Shown here one piece after another: positions 22,433 to 35,588 of a stretch of DNA of 64,000 bases. Made by a program: the position numbers and the translations under genes. How positions within the stretch are numbered: the stretch's first letter is position 1; every line of letters starts with the position of its first letter. A model generated the notes under the pieces. The model did not search any database and was not told the origin of the DNA. It saw only the letters and a program-made list of their open reading frames with translations. Source of the DNA: Hawksworthiomyces lignivorus (lineage: Eukaryota; Ascomycota; Sordariomycetes; Ophiostomatales; Ophiostomataceae); contig NTMA01000013.1 of the NCBI GenBank assembly GCA_002917075.1, positions 513,383-577,382 on the forward strand. Reading direction: 5' to 3'.

Positions 22433-23029
22433 CGGAATGCGGAATGAGTAAACTACATAGTAAAGGCACCAACACATACGACGCAGAAATAAAATTGTAT
22501 GCCGACTAAACAGCTACAAAATTTACAATGCTGACATTGAAATTAAGGCGCATAATAAGCTAAAACTCTGCACGTGGTAATTACGAACAATATATTTAGC
22601 ATATCCTAGTTTCTCGGATTGGCCTTGCCAGAGTTGTGGTGCGTCCCAAGACGGCCTTAATATATATGAGATAATTGCCTGAGGTTCAGAAAATTGGCTA
22701 TATATCTTACAATATCTCGTACCAAATTCATAGTGTAGCAGGGACACGAAAGTTGGAAACACGATCATGTTTTGATACATATTTCTTGTCTTAGGCGCTC
22801 AGCACTTGCACTTCATAGAAGATTAGCTATATTTCTCATAACGATGGATCTTGCACAATCCTTTAAATCTTGTCGGAGCTGTTCAGGTATATTTTTTTGT
22901 GATTGTAATTGTGCTATGATGCTAGTCGAAAAACGAGCTGAGAGCAGCAACGCTTTCTATCTCGAGATTTTGTTTATTTTTATTTTTATTTTTATTTTTA
23001 TTTCTATTTCTCACTTGAAAGTTCTCGAC
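22433..23029. other. Convergent spacer with microsatellite
   Basis: About 600 bp between convergent 3' ends. It ends in a TATTTT-type hexanucleotide repeat (about 22970–23012). A plus-strand ORF across 22772–23200 overlaps the real minus-strand exon and is a shadow. Confidence 0.45.
22970..23012. repeat. TATTTT-type microsatellite
   Basis: About seven tandem copies of a 6-bp TATTTT-like unit, the last two degenerate (TATTTC). It sits 18 bp beyond the stop codon of the DUF1993 gene, so it lies in that transcript's 3' UTR. Confidence 0.85.
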
Positions 23030-23641
23030 TTAATTGATGAGAAAGTTGGTGATGTAGTCTGCCTTTCCAAGAGGCACACCTTTGGCCCGAAGGATAGAAT
23101 AGCCCGTTGTGAGGTGGAAGATAGTGTTGGGAATTCCCTGCTGAATCACGGCCTGCTTAACAGTCAAGCTGAGTGGCTTGCCACCAGCATTACTAAATAA
23201 AGGGAAACGTTAGTGATAAACAGAAAGCGAAAGAATTAAGCGATGAGAAACAACGGGCAGGGTGGTAATTCCTCACAATTCGACTGTTTTGCTGTCACCA
23301 AGGGCATTGGCCACATCTGACTTCACCGTAGCAAGCAGTTCAAGGGCGGCATTAATGCGTGCGTGAAGATCGGCAAACGTTTTCTCGGTATCTACAAAAG
23401 GCGCTGTCGCATTTCCAGTGAGATGATTGACGTAGTTCTTGACGGCCTTGGTGGCGTTCTGGACCTGAAAAGCGAGCGGGTTCTGGTCCTCGATGAGCCG
23501 GGCGGGGAAATACTCGGTGTCAACGTCAATGCCTTTCTCCTTAGCGAATTCCTCCGCCTTCGTTAGGATATGGTCAAAAGTTTTGAGCGCCCGAGTGAGC
23601 GTAGGAACTGCCAGATCATAAAGGGAAATAGAAGAAGACAT
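23030..23641 (-). CDS. DUF1993 family protein
   Basis: Exons 23641–23277 and 23192–23030 with an 84-bp GTGAGG…TTTAG intron, 175 aa, normal length. The N-terminal ISLYDLAVPTLTRALKTFDH helix and the C-terminal FHLTTGYSILRAKGVPLGK segment are hallmarks of the family, which has a DinB-like four-helix fold. It is soluble and cytosolic with unknown function. A Met seven codons upstream (23662) is an alternative start, but the family begins at the SLYD helix. Confidence 0.9.
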
Positions 23642-24668
23642 GATTGCTGGTGTAGTAACCACAGTTATAATTAGATTTTGGTGTAAAAGATTGAAGAATT
23701 GAGAGAGGAATACGAAGCGACTGGTTTTCTCAATCTACTTTAATACAATTTATATATACCGTCGTTTCTTCTGGTCTCGACATTCTGCAATTGTCGAAGC
23801 AGCGCTCCATTTTATACATGTCTAAAGCCATGATAGAAACCTCACATGGCAGCTATAGCTATACATTGCGTGATAGCAGAAACGGTGACGTGCTCTGGAG
23901 CTTCATTTTCATTATGATGGCCTAGGCCGCTAGTGAGCGCTTTAAGAGGGGGCCGAGGATAAGATAAGCAAGATCCTGGCAAAGCGTGCTAAGTAATGCA
24001 CATTGAAAAGAGCTTCGCAGCGCAGCTGTCAAGCTAAGGATAACAGAATGTTTAATACTGAAACTAGATTTGCGTGTGGATAAAGCAGGAACCCGAGAAC
24101 ATTACGGCTGACTCTGATTTTAAGAATTGGGTTGGATCGGTGCCTGGAGTAGTGGTGTGGTGGTGTAGCCCTGCAACACTGCTGTACTTCGGAACCCGAT
24201 TTTTAGTTTTTTAAGTTTGCAGCGCAAATGTGTTTCGCTTTGTTGGGCCGAATGCGGAGTAATTCGTGAAGAGATGAAAAGAAAATCCCAATTGATGGAT
24301 GGACTAGCAATGAGATGCAGACTGGCGCGATTGCCGACATGAAAAGAAGACGTCAATGGGTTATGGTGATGGCGTGAGTGACCAGAGGACAAAATAGCTC
24401 AACAGCGGGATCTCTATGCTACCCACCACTGTGCATTTTAGCTCCTTTTTCAGGAATGGAGTCACAGCGCTGACTATAGTGATTATGTTGTATTATGGCC
24501 TCGTATTGGTCCATGACGCTGGCCCTGCTATTTGCTATTTGCGCTGGACTAAATTCATACACTAGAAATCTAACGCTCTAATTCAAACTTCTGCCGATAC
24601 TGGACAACCACCACGTATTATTTAATCAGCCCAACTAGGTAACGATAGCAACAATTACTGCATATCAA
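23642..24668. other. Intergenic spacer
   Basis: About 1 kb between the DUF1993 start and the 3' end of the next SDR. A minus-strand ORF at 24120–24392 has no recognisable features. A TATATATA-like sequence near 23750 lies about 110 bp upstream of the DUF1993 gene and may be its TATA region. Confidence 0.4.
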
Positions 24669-26001
24669 TTACACCGTCTGCACATATGGCTTGAGCTCGG
24701 CAGAAATTTCCTTCCAAGCCTGTACTTGCATTTCTCTTCCTGCGGGGCTAAGTATGTTTTTGGTGGATGCCCTACGATTGTCAATAAAACATTTTCAGAG
24801 GGACATGTCTAAATGAAAGAATGCAGTACAACTCACACGCGATATTCTTCGTCTGTCAAATAGTGCCGGAGGAATTTGCCCTTGAGGTTTTAACATGTCG
24901 TGTTAGAAACGATATAATATATTTGCCGCGAAACGCATGCTGATGGGTTTTGAAGACACATTGCTCACATGCTTTTCTTTCTCCGCCGTTGCTGCATTGA
25001 CTAGATACCTAGCTCCATTGCTGGCAGATTTGCCCATAACACCCATGAGAACTGGCATTGCAATTCTCGCAAACGTCGATTGTGAAGCCAAGCTATCTGC
25101 GAGATCCGTGTTTGTGAGTCCCGGGCAGACGCTGGATACAATAACTTGAGGGCTGATTCTGAGAGTGAGCAGAGATGTCTAGTGCCGTGTAGTTCTATAA
25201 TAAAGGACATGGTTTACCTGCCATCCGGACCAATAGACTGCTTATCGATTTCCTCGAGGCCATACATCAACAGTAGCTTGCTGACGGCATACATGTTGTC
25301 GAAGCCGCCGGGCCAGTTCTTTTCTTGGTTAAAGTGAGACAGGATTCCTTCTTGTTTCACCGACGTCCATTTCGAAATGTCGATACCCATATGTCTGCCT
25401 GAGCTAACAAAAATAAGGTGTGCTGGTGTCTTCCGCTTCTCTGATTCTCGCTTCATCCATGGCAGGATAAGAAGACCGAGCAAAATGGTAGACAGGGTGT
25501 TTGTCTGAATTGTCTTCTCCCTGGGAGAAGGTCAATAACTTTCTTGATGATTCTAATTGAAATGTTCATGTATGCCCTCAAGAGAGCGACGTACCAGCCT
25601 TCTGGGCTTTTTGAATAGAATGGGTTCAACGTTCCAGCGTTGAATAGCACAACGTCGATACCGCCACTTCCACTTCCAGTTCGGCGTTCGAGCTCACGCA
25701 CAAAAGATACGCATGAAGAATATCTTTCTAAATCGAGTTTCAGTACCTCGACCACAGTTTGTTTCCCGCCCAGGCTGGCCGATGCGGCTTCGATCTCCCT
25801 CCTCGCTGTTTCTCCTTTTTGAACATTGCGAGAAGTGATGATGATTTTAGCAGCGCCAAGATGAGCAAAGTGGATGGCTGTGGCCAGACCAAGGCCTCTG
25901 GTGCCTCCTGTGATAAGAATGGACTGCCCTTTGAAGCTATTAGGAGGTGGAAGTGGCACAGGGTGCCATTTGGCTTGAAGTTCGCGGAATGAGGCAGACA
26001 T
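24669..26001 (-). CDS. Short-chain dehydrogenase, WWOX/retinol-dehydrogenase-like
   Basis: Five exons on the minus strand: 26001–25595, 25520–25218, 25158–24969, 24880–24837 and 24771–24669; 348 aa. TGGTRGLG gives the cofactor site, NAGTLNP follows strand 4, VSSGRH carries the active Ser and YAVSK the catalytic Tyr/Lys; CPGLTNTDL and the C-terminal RHYLTDEEYR / LSPAGREMQVQAWKEIS segments match the fungal light-induced/retinol-dehydrogenase-like SDR group. The fourth exon is only 44 bp. The frame stays open upstream to a Met at 26244 with an Arg/Ser-rich extension that could target mitochondria, but I favour the start at 26001. Substrate unknown. Confidence 0.9.
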
Positions 26002-29000
26002 GAGTTTTGAATGAGTTTTGAATGATTTGATTCGATACAACTTAGTGCGCCAATTAAGATGACGTTTGCTGTGAGTAAACAATGTATTTGGAGAATAACA
26101 CAGTGGCTCTAGCAATTGACGTCGCTTATATGGAAGAGATGTACAGAATGTGTGATATCTGGCCCTATCGCCCCTAGAGAATATATTGCTGCTTGCAGAA
26201 CAGAAGCATTTCGTAATCGATAAAAGTCTCCGAGACAAAAACAAGACGAAAGTACTCAGCTGCCTCAGCGATGCACCACAGACTTAGTCACCATAGTGAT
26301 TGGCAAAAGAAGCTAACCTAGATCGTTCGTTGTCGGCTGATTACCAATGTCTGTGGATTCAAATTTGGCTCCGTACCGAATGTTGCAAATGTCTCCGTAG
26401 GCTCCGAAATTCCGGTGCTGTTTGTAGCGCTCAAAATGTGGCTGGATGAGGCGTGCATATGGTGGCTGTCAGAGGGTTGCTCAATTCTAAGCCCCACTGC
26501 TTTGGTTGGCATGCCCCAGCAATATCTAGTGTACTAAGAGCAGCAGCAATATCTTTAGACGATTTCATACGCTTTCCAAGGGCGAGAATACGGCTGCTTT
26601 ATTTTTGACATATCTCTTGCAATATAACTAGGTGTGCGTCTCGAAGCATCGCGATGTCCTGGCAGAATGTAGTGGCTTTTCACGACGGCCCTAATGCTGC
26701 CCTACTGACTAGGGGACCTCGACAGCGAGGCTTCTACTTTGGTTGGATGGGCTTAGCCAAGCCTTATGGCGGCGGTACGGGACGTTTTGGTGCTATCTTG
26801 AGCCAGATTGACCGCGACTCATCTTTGATGTAAATGTCGCGCTTGAAGTCTATTTATGCTGCATGGCTACCCATACCACAGTAAAACATATGAGACAATC
26901 CGGAGCTATCTCATAGGAAAATACACGCTTCTGCGTATTGAATTCGTCAAAATATACCTCGAGGGAACCACTCAAACGATCTTTGCTCACGCCACATCTA
27001 GAACAGCTTTAAAGCGAAAGTTTAGTATACAGTTTTGCGTCGCTGGTGCCCTTTATGATAGGTAAAATACGAAGCGTTTAACTCCCAGGTATAGACAGAG
27101 TGCGCTGGTCTCTATGTGATGAAGTGTGTAGAAATAGTTGCTGTGATAGAGTAGAATAGCCTGCTTCTATGCAATTTCTGAGACAGACTTGATGATAATC
27201 CATGTTTTATAGATATTATTGAACTACCGAATAGCAATCTCGAAAAGTCATTCAGACACGCAAGCATCCGGTATGAATTTGAATTATTGTTTTGCAGTAC
27301 GGATTTGGGTGCAGCATTAAAGCATCTATTTGAACTTCTAATAACAAGAAGTTGGCAATCTTCCAAGTTACAACATCGGAACACGTTATTTAAGATCTGG
27401 ATATTGAGTGAGAGATTTGCTGATGCTCAAGTGAGTGAGAAGATTTATATGAGCACGATCAAACCTCTCCTTCTCATTTGGTGAAGATCGGCCAGGTAAG
27501 ACTACCTCGCGGCCCACAAAAACATCAACCCGGTCAAAAGAGGATGGTATCTACATGAGCAAGAGGACGGTTGAAAAGTTGAAACAAGAAGACAGAAAAA
27601 TTGAGCCTCTTAGCCATCCTTGCTGGCCCCTATTCGAATTGCCAGCGGCTTCCAGAATTTTTTTTTTGACAGGATAGCGACTAGTGACGCCAGATCTGTG
27701 GCCTAAGATGCCGACCAGTCTTCACAGGACTGCCAGTCTGACTCGATCCGACGCGATGTTTCTGATCCAACCCAGAGGGCAGCAAATTGACCAAGGGCAG
27801 GCCTCACTGCACCTTTGGGGTCGCCGACTGAGAAGCCGTCTCCCGTTTCATTATATATTTCTAACCTTTTATTTCAAGAACAAAATGGAACTATTCAACC
27901 GAGGAGTAGGTACTAAACAGAAGAAACTAGTTTTGTAGAATTCAAAGAAATACTTGACTGTGACTGCTGGCACGCTACAGTGTTTAACGTATGAGTTTCA
28001 GTCAGAAATATGATAAGCTATTATTTTACATATATATATAAGTTAAGTAGCTATTTTAAAAGAAAAAAAGAAGCCTCTGGGATATTCAAAGAAATGGAAT
28101 CTAAGGACGAGGAGCCCCAGTCACATCCTACCGTACGGTACTAATACAAGCAACACTCAGTCTAGCGTTACACCCCATACTGACACGGAAGATAAAGATG
28201 CTCCCTATGTTATCAGTGTCCATATAATGTATTTAGAAATTATGTCTTTCTTAATATGACGCCTAGTGTTGTGATGACCCCATGAAGAATGCTATGTATA
28301 CCAGCGATTGAGGTGCAAATAATCGCATGGGCTCATGTATACGTGAGACAACCTTCGCAATAGAACCATAGCCTGCATCGCCGTTGGCCATTTATTATGC
28401 TTGGTTTTTAAGCTTCAAAGTGGTCCGAATTCTTACCATAAGAGGGAAAAAAAATTTGGTTAAATATGCTCCCCTGTGTTTTTGCAAAGGTAGAGCCGCG
28501 GCATTCCGCTGCGGAAAGACTGATATCTCAACGTTTGATTGGCCAAAAAAACTTATCTGCGTTGTGTGTGGAAACTTGAATTGACCATTGCAAGTGAGCG
28601 AGTGTCGTTATGAAGATCCACAATTCCCTAATTCCACAGCGTCCACTCTTGTCATGTCGGGCCGCTCACGCAATCTACACGCCTCTCCATCATATAGGCC
28701 AATATCCTATTTGAAGTCGCAATATTACAGAAGAATTCCATCGTGGCCGAAACAATTACCCCAATTGGAAATGCAATGTATCTATGAAAGTATCTTAGTA
28801 GTTTAGAACGAGACTTACTCAAAATCCTCTCCTCGACTCGCACTCCAACACCAATCTCTATATTGAAGATTCTAACTTGACATAAATTTGCGTGTAGCAG
28901 TATCTTTATGGTATTTCAAATGCAATGCCCAGCGCATTTTTACCAGAGCCACAGTCTGCTACTCTTGTTTATATGCACATGGCCAGAGGTCATTGCAGTA

Positions 29001-29353
29001 TAACCCACCGTATCTCACTGAGGATATGAACTACTATTGTCTTCTACTTTGGCCCAAGGAACTGTAATAAATCACGCCGTCTAAGAACGTTCCTCCGAGC
29101 ACAAATTTTTAGAAGCTGTTGGAGGGTACCAATTTGCCGACCTGACAGGTCGTTATCTGACTAGTCGAATTGATTAAGGCTCAGCGTTTCATTCAACACT
29201 CCTACGACTTAGAGTAAATCTGGTCCTGGGATATATGATGCCATTTTACGGTGCCACCTCTCATCATCCGTTTTTGGAAATTTTTCCTAGCTATTGCTCA
29301 AGAAAGTAACTTATGCATAGACATAAAAGTGTCTCTCATCTCTCAACCTGACC
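26002..29353. other. Gene desert
   Basis: 3.35 kb without a gene I can support. ORFs of 60–90 codons occur on both strands but lack motifs, plausible splice partners or family resemblance. AT-rich patches are at 28010–28070, with a TATATATATA run near 28030. It could be decayed repeat DNA; no clear element ends are visible. Confidence 0.45.
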
Positions 29354-31501
29354 ATGTTTGGCAAACATATTTTGAATAGTATTTCAAATACTGAAACTGT
29401 GAAAACAATGGCTTCTATAGCGCTTCGAGAAACAGTTGTGAGCTTCTCACAGGATGCTGATGTCTTTTTGACCGATCAAGATGCGGTCATCAACAAGGAA
29501 AATGCTGCCGCTCAGAGAGCAAAAGGCGAAGCAAAGGTTGATCGCTCCGAAGTCATCCACTTACATGATGACCCAGAAGCCAGGAGGGCCTTTTTGTCCA
29601 CTTTCACGGCAGAGGAAGAGAAACGAATCATCAAAAAAGTTGACAACCGACTTTTTATTCTCATTGGCTTCATGTTCTTTTTCAAGTCTGTAAGTGATTG
29701 TCCTGCTTGGTTGTCCAATAATAAGGGAAATCGTAACTTACCAGAACAAACTCAGCTTGATAACAATAACCTTACTACAGTCAAGGTGCTCCAAGTCGGA
29801 CAAAGCTCCAACATCCTCAAAGAGCTCAATATGACCGCCAATGATTATAATTGGACTTCTTCAAGCTACCAGGTAAAATATAACACTACAAATTGTATTA
29901 ACACTGAACTCCTTATGTACCAAACTAATACATGTTGTCAGTTTGGTTATTTATTTTTGGAGCCTTTTAGCGTGCTGGCACTTAAGTGGATGCTCCCACA
30001 TCGTTTCTTTTTTCGTATTTTATTTATTTGGGGGGCTTTGCTCGTCGTCAATGGTGCCATTGTGAATAAACAAGGCTTTTATGCGATACGCTTCTTTCAG
30101 GGTGTTTGTATGTCCTCGTCCCTTATTGCTCTATTACTGGAGAGAGCGAACTAACTAGATGGGATCATAGTCGAAGCTGGCATGTTTCCAGGTGCTGTAG
30201 GCCACCTGAACAGTTGGTATCGTACTGAGGAAATGCGGCGTCCTATGCTGTGGTTCTTCGCTATCAGTGTGTCCGCAGACTTTGTTGGGCCCTTGATTTG
30301 TTATGGGTTGAGCTTCATGAACGGCATCCGTGGCATTAGTGCTTGGAAATGGTACTGCTTATTGATGTTCTCTCCCTGAAGACGATTGCCATCGCTGACA
30401 TTTGCTCAAATCTAGGGTTTTTTTTCTAGAAGGCATATTGACCGTTCTCTTCTCCTTTGTGCTTTATTTCCTTTACCCGGACTACCCGAAATCACCGAGA
30501 TCCAACAGTTGGCTTTCGAAGCGAGAACAAGAGTTTATTGAAACCAGACTGGCCGAGAATGCACCACGCACGGACGACCCTGCCTTTAGTGTGAAGGAAA
30601 TCATTGCCTCTCTGAAAAGCCCTTATCTTTGGGCATTCTTGCTGTCGCAAACTTTCGTGAATACCGGAGGCGCAGCGCTGCACTGGTATCTACCCACAAT
30701 TATTACAGACTTTGGCTTTACGAAGCTGCCTTATAATCAACTACTCAATCTCCCTCCAGCCTTTGCTGCCGTCATGGGCATTGTATTTATATCATGGGTG
30801 CAATCCAAAGCTTGGATATCTCGCCCGGCACTTATCATGTATGCGACTCCCTACATATGTCTTCATATGTATTTCTTACAAATTTTCAAACTAATTATGT
30901 CGTTAGAACCATTATGTGCGGCATGGTAGTGTGCTTTATCTTGTTCTTTACGATTTCAGCTCCCGCAGGGATCTATGCTGCATGCATTATAGGAAATATC
31001 TTCTATTATATTTTCTTCCCGCCCTACTGGAGCTGGCGAAGTGCAGTGTTAAACGGAAGCACGGGCGGTACCTTTGAGCTGGCTTTCCAAAACGGCATCA
31101 ACCAAGTATCTGGTCTGATAGCACCACAATTCTTTCAGTCAAAGTTCGCCTACAACAGGTACAAGACGAGTTTTGCCATCGCTGCTACTTTTATTATTCT
31201 CGCCCTCTTCACGAATCTCTGGGCTTGGTGGCTTACAAGAAACCTTGAATATGATATTTTGCTGGTTATGAAGAAGCAAAAAGAAGCTCGAAAGAGAGGA
31301 GAGCTTTATGTTGATGACGATTACCAGATCTACCAGCAAAGGCAATACTTTAAGGGTCTGCATAACATCAAGAAGAGAGAACTAGACGTTGAAATAGTGG
31401 GAAATGGATTTAGAGGACTAAAAACAGAAGCAGGATCGGAAACGGAGGGAAACACGAAAAAGAATACGAGAACGGTGGAAGCAGAGACAGAGCAAACATA
31501 A
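29354..31501 (+). CDS. MFS permease, anion:cation symporter (allantoate/Dal5-like) family
   Basis: Six exons: 29354–29689, 29756–29872, 29942–30107, 30171–30351, 30416–30838 and 30907–31501; 605 aa, all phases consistent. A cytosolic N-tail precedes helix 1 (RLFILIGFMFFFKS). GVFEAGMFPG forms across the third junction and matches the ACS motif; NDYNW precedes helix 2; the C-tail is long, charged and Lys/Glu-rich. The usual YLDRxNI helix-1 end is replaced by SLDNNNL, so ion coupling or substrate may differ. It should import a carboxylate or other anion through the plasma membrane. A second start at 29408 is possible. Confidence 0.9.
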
Positions 31502-32617
31502 AACAGACGTCCATTAAGTTTAGCAGCATAATAGCCAGTCTGCGGAATCTATGCCTGCGCGGCAAAGGTTCCAAGCATGTTGCCGATATCATGGAGTAGT
31601 TCACTGATAGAGTTTAGGGCAGAAGCACAACGACTGATTGTCCTGGAATATAAGGATGGGACAATAGACTGAAATATAGTGCGGCAATATTATTAGTATC
31701 CTAAGCGATATTCATCAGTTCTGACAGTCAGCCTAGTTGTTGTCTTGGATGATTTATTTTGAGGACCACTTGTGCTGTCTTCAACTAAAATGGTCGAATG
31801 TTCATCTGGCCAAGGCGGCTGGCCGCGACAGCCATGTAGTCGCTACCAACGCCGGCCGCAGTATCACCCCCGCTAAGTGGTGATTGTGGCGGCTCTTTAT
31901 CGTTCCTAATTGGCATCAGTGCAGTGATCGCCGGCTTGACGATAACTTCTAGGTTTTCACCTTCCTCTGGTGACTAACGCATTGCCGATTAGCAAATCTC
32001 ATCGTAGCAGGTGACAGGAGAATCCTCTTAAGGGGTGGAAATGGTATTTCGTATATACTGGCTCCATTTGTTAATTTCTACATGCAATAATTAAAATGAC
32101 TTTCACGTAAATCGCCATTATTGTTAAGTCATAGCTAACCAATATGCCTTAATCAAAGAGGTATTCCATTGAAATGCTCGGCATTGAAAAGTAGTTGTCT
32201 CAGTATTCTATGGAGAATTGCCAGATTTCTACTGATTCTCGGGACAAATGTATAGAATTATCAACCTTTCTTCTCTTCTTGAGGATAAGACAATGATGTC
32301 TTCCCTACGATTCTGTTCACTGGTTACTCGTGGCACGCCTATTGTGATGTAGGCCCATATTAGAAATGTGCTCCTGTTACATTCCTTCATCACGCAAAGC
32401 GTGGCATGAGTTCTGTGAAGCTTCTGACCTTACCAAGATCTGCGAAGAGACTCTTTTGTAGCCACCGCTTATACTTTCTCTGTCAAATATGCCCGATGCT
32501 CCCGGTTACTCTAAGAATAGTTTGGATCCGGAACAGTCCCTTTACTCCGTACCCCGCACCGACCCCAGAGAGTCCTGAGCTAAAATCGGTGATAGTAGAC
32601 GTCAGCGCATCATAAAA
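31502..32617. other. Intergenic spacer
   Basis: About 1.1 kb with no supported gene. It includes a TACTCCGTAC element at 32543–32552, some 65 bp upstream of the tRNA. Confidence 0.45.
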
Positions 32618-32689
32618 GGGGTTATGGTTTAGTGGCTAGAATACTTCGTTGTGGCCGAAGAGACCCGTGTTCGATTCACGGTAATCCCA
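32618..32689 (+). tRNA. tRNA-His (anticodon GTG)
   Basis: A 72-nt cloverleaf without intron. The acceptor stem GGGGTTA pairs with TAATCCC (one G·T pair), followed by discriminator A at 32689. The anticodon stem CTTCG/CGAAG encloses TTGTGGC, giving GTG. The T arm is CCGTG-TTCGATT-CACGG. The extra G at position -1 required by HisRS is added after transcription in eukaryotes. Internal A and B boxes (TGGTTTAGTGG and GTTCGATTC) are present. Confidence 0.95.
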
Positions 32690-32716
32690 AGAGAAGCAGA
32701 AATGAACTGCCACCAA

Positions 32717-32724
32717 TTTTTTTT
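32717..32724 (+). terminator. RNA polymerase III terminator of tRNA-His
   Basis: A run of eight T residues on the sense strand, 28 nt after the tRNA 3' end, followed by more T-rich sequence. This is the expected Pol III stop signal. Confidence 0.75.
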
Positions 32725-34012
32725 CTTATTTTTTATACATTTTATTTTTTATACGCATATACGTACATATTTTTATTGATTTATTTTTATTTCCCCATTT
32801 CTTACGGCTTCTAACTGCTACCAAGACTGGCCTCACAAGTTTGCACTGCTGTGTACAAGCACTGGGTGTTCGAAAAGCTTGCCTGTCATTTCATCCAGAC
32901 TTCGTAATACCACTGTGAAGACACCCGTCAGACATGGATACGTGTGGGGCTCGGGGGTCAGTGGTAACGTAGGAGAGGAGGGAATTTGCATACCCGAGAG
33001 GCTTGCGCCTCTTCATGAATCAAGATGATCCGTCTTCTTCAAAATCGGATTGACACAATCTGGCATTGGGTTTCACAAATAGGTGGTATTTCAACGCCTC
33101 GTACAAATGAATAACGTTTCACGCGGGTTGAGAATATTCTTTAAAAGACGTGAGCACGAACAGGAAGGCCTCGGAAAGTTGTGGATGTGTGGCGTCATGG
33201 TGGACTTATTTTGAATCATAGCTTACCATATAGAGAAGCTTAGTCCCCATATAAACTGTGTGATATAAACATGAAGAAAGAAACGGCCAAAACTCTTCGT
33301 ACGTGTTTCTACCCGCTGGGCACTCACCGCATCTGTTTGGCAGCAAAGAGCCACTATGAATTGCCCCAGCTCGGGGTCTAACTACCCCGTGCATGGCTGC
33401 TGAAATTGTTCCACCTCGCTTCTAGCAGCCTCCTGTGTACGGAGCTAAGGTGGAAATACTAGGATGACGAGCATGACACCGTCCGGTGGTCGGACCGTAT
33501 TCCGCAGATCGGGATCTTTGACTAACGAAAACTCCCCTCAGAAAAACCTAGGATAAAAACGTGCTAGAACTAATTGCTACGATCTCATTATGGTAGACAT
33601 TGCGGAATAGGTCACCGGCCGTGAGCGTCAATTCTTGTAAAAAAAAAGTTTGTTTCATATTTGCCATCCTCTTTACAACAACAGTTCTAACTTTCTGTTT
33701 CCCTTTGTCTTATTCTTTACTATTTGCACCTCTTATGTTTCAATTATAGCTTTTATCCTTTCTGCACCTTGTGCGCTTGTATAACTTCTAATTTCACGTT
33801 TTCCGAGTAATGCAATATGTGGAACACTACTGTCATGGACAGTGATAAATTCAGGGGTGTAGAGGACAAATCGATGAAGCGACTTAATGATTTTGGCAAG
33901 GAGCTTGGAGAAACTAACAAGCCGAAGAGTGAAGTACGTGTTAAAAGCGTAACAACTAGTACTCTAGCTTGGAGAGCGGGAAAGAAGACATCCTCTTTCA
34001 CTCGGCTAACTA
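32725..34012. other. Intergenic spacer
   Basis: About 1.3 kb, very T-rich at 32725–32810. A plus-strand ORF at 33817–34053 overlaps the start of the next gene in another frame; it has no family features. No other gene is visible. Confidence 0.45.
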
Positions 34013-35588
34013 ATGAGCAAGTTCGAAATCATATCCTGCAATATCAACGATGACCAGAATCGATTGCCCATCTTGGAATCAGAACCTCACGCTCGACTAG
34101 GAGGCGTCGATGAGGAGAAGTCTAGTACAACTTATCACTTTCCAGCCCTTTTCCGCTCGTCTGTTGCTGCTGCTTCGGACCTCGGACCAGCCCCGGATGG
34201 CGGGTGGGCGGCATGGATCACTTGTAGGTTTCTTGCTGTGTGATGACTCCCACGTGGTTCTTTGTAACACACTGACGTTCTCTCTTTTATCTCTCAAATT
34301 CCAGGTGCCTGCGCCCATTTCGTTTACACAGTGACTTGGGGCTATATCGGCTCTTATGGCATATTCCAGACCTACTACGCTGATTTCTTGTCCCCACTAC
34401 CTCCTGGCACCATCTCCTGGATTGGTTCCATTCAAGCATTTCTGGCTATGCTTATCGGCACCGTCTCAGGACGCATAGCTGACGCTGGTTACTTCTATGC
34501 TTGTTATTGGGGTGGCTCAGCTACTTTGCTCGCTGGCATCTTTGGTGCTTCCTTCTGTACCCAGTACTGGCAGTTGATGCTGACACAGGGAGTCTGTATT
34601 GGCGTCGGCGCCGGGTTTTTGTGCGTGCCCACTGTATCGGTCTTGACGGCTTATTTTCACCGTCACCGTGCCTTAGCTTTAGGGATACTCAATTGCGGTA
34701 ACGTCACTGGGGGGCTTGCCTTCCCCGCTATGGCCCGGCAGCTGCTGCCGACCCTAGGTTTCGGTTGGACCTTACGGGCTATTGGATTTGTGGACTTGGC
34801 CTTATTGGTGGGGACGGGATTCGCTATTCAGCCGCGACCACAGCCACGGCAGTCGCCGCCTCAGGTGGCCGGGGCCCGAAGAGTGCAGAAGCTGTTTGAT
34901 GTGCGAGCTCTGAAAGAGGCCGAATATACTCTGTATATTATAGGCATGTTCTTTGTAAGTTCTTCTCTTCTTCTTGTGGTCTCATTTAAGTGGTCTCCAT
35001 CTAAGATATTAGAATTTTGCCGGCTCTTTCATCACCTCTTACTACATGGCCTCCTACGGACGGACGGCTTTACGTCCAGTAATGACCTATCCTCAGTCCC
35101 TCAACCTGCAGCTTATTTTCAACGGAGCTGGGGTAATAGGGCGTCTACTAGCTGCCTATTATGCTGATCATTTTGGTGTTCTAAATGTAATGTTCCCTCT
35201 CTGTTTCTTAGCTGGCGGCTTTTGCTTTGCCTGGATTCCTGTCCGCACCCAAGGCGCTATGTACGCCTGGACTACTCTCTATTGCATGATCTCGTGTGGT
35301 CTGCAGGGCATATTCCCCGCTGGTCTCACCCTACTCACTACCGACATGCGCAGAGTCGGTCAGCGCATAGGCATGGGCTATCTCGTATCATCGTTCGCTG
35401 TGCTCTGTGGACCTCCTGTTGCGGGTGTTATGATCACCGCCATGAGCGGCAGCTACATCGGCGCACAAGCTTATGCAGGTGCCCTCTTGGTCGTGGGCGG
35501 TGCTTTTATATTGATGGCACAGATTGCTTTGAAGAAGACTCGTCACCGTGAATATCGTCGTGAGAAAGGCGCCGAAGAAAAATCTTGA
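34013..35588 (+). CDS. MFS monocarboxylate-transporter-like permease
   Basis: Exons 34013–34223, 34305–34954 and 35013–35588, 478 aa, phases consistent. The signature APDGGWAAWIT at the entry to helix 1 is typical of fungal MCT-like (Mch/riboflavin-transporter group) proteins. GYIGSYGIFQTYY and a helix-4/5 region with YFHRHRALALGI follow, and helix 8 contains GVIGRLLAAYYADHFG. Twelve hydrophobic segments can be read. Fungal members move riboflavin, carboxylates or unknown metabolites; lactate transport should not be assumed. The start at 34013 places a short soluble N-tail before the signature. Confidence 0.92.

Noticed and set aside
22772..23200. 142-codon plus-strand ORF
   Set aside because: It crosses a microsatellite and lies opposite the second exon of the DUF1993 gene, whose translation matches the family closely.
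33817..34053. 78-codon plus-strand ORF as a separate gene or first exon of the MCT-like permease
   Set aside because: It overlaps the real start in another frame, has no family resemblance, and the permease N-tail starting at 34013 is complete without it.
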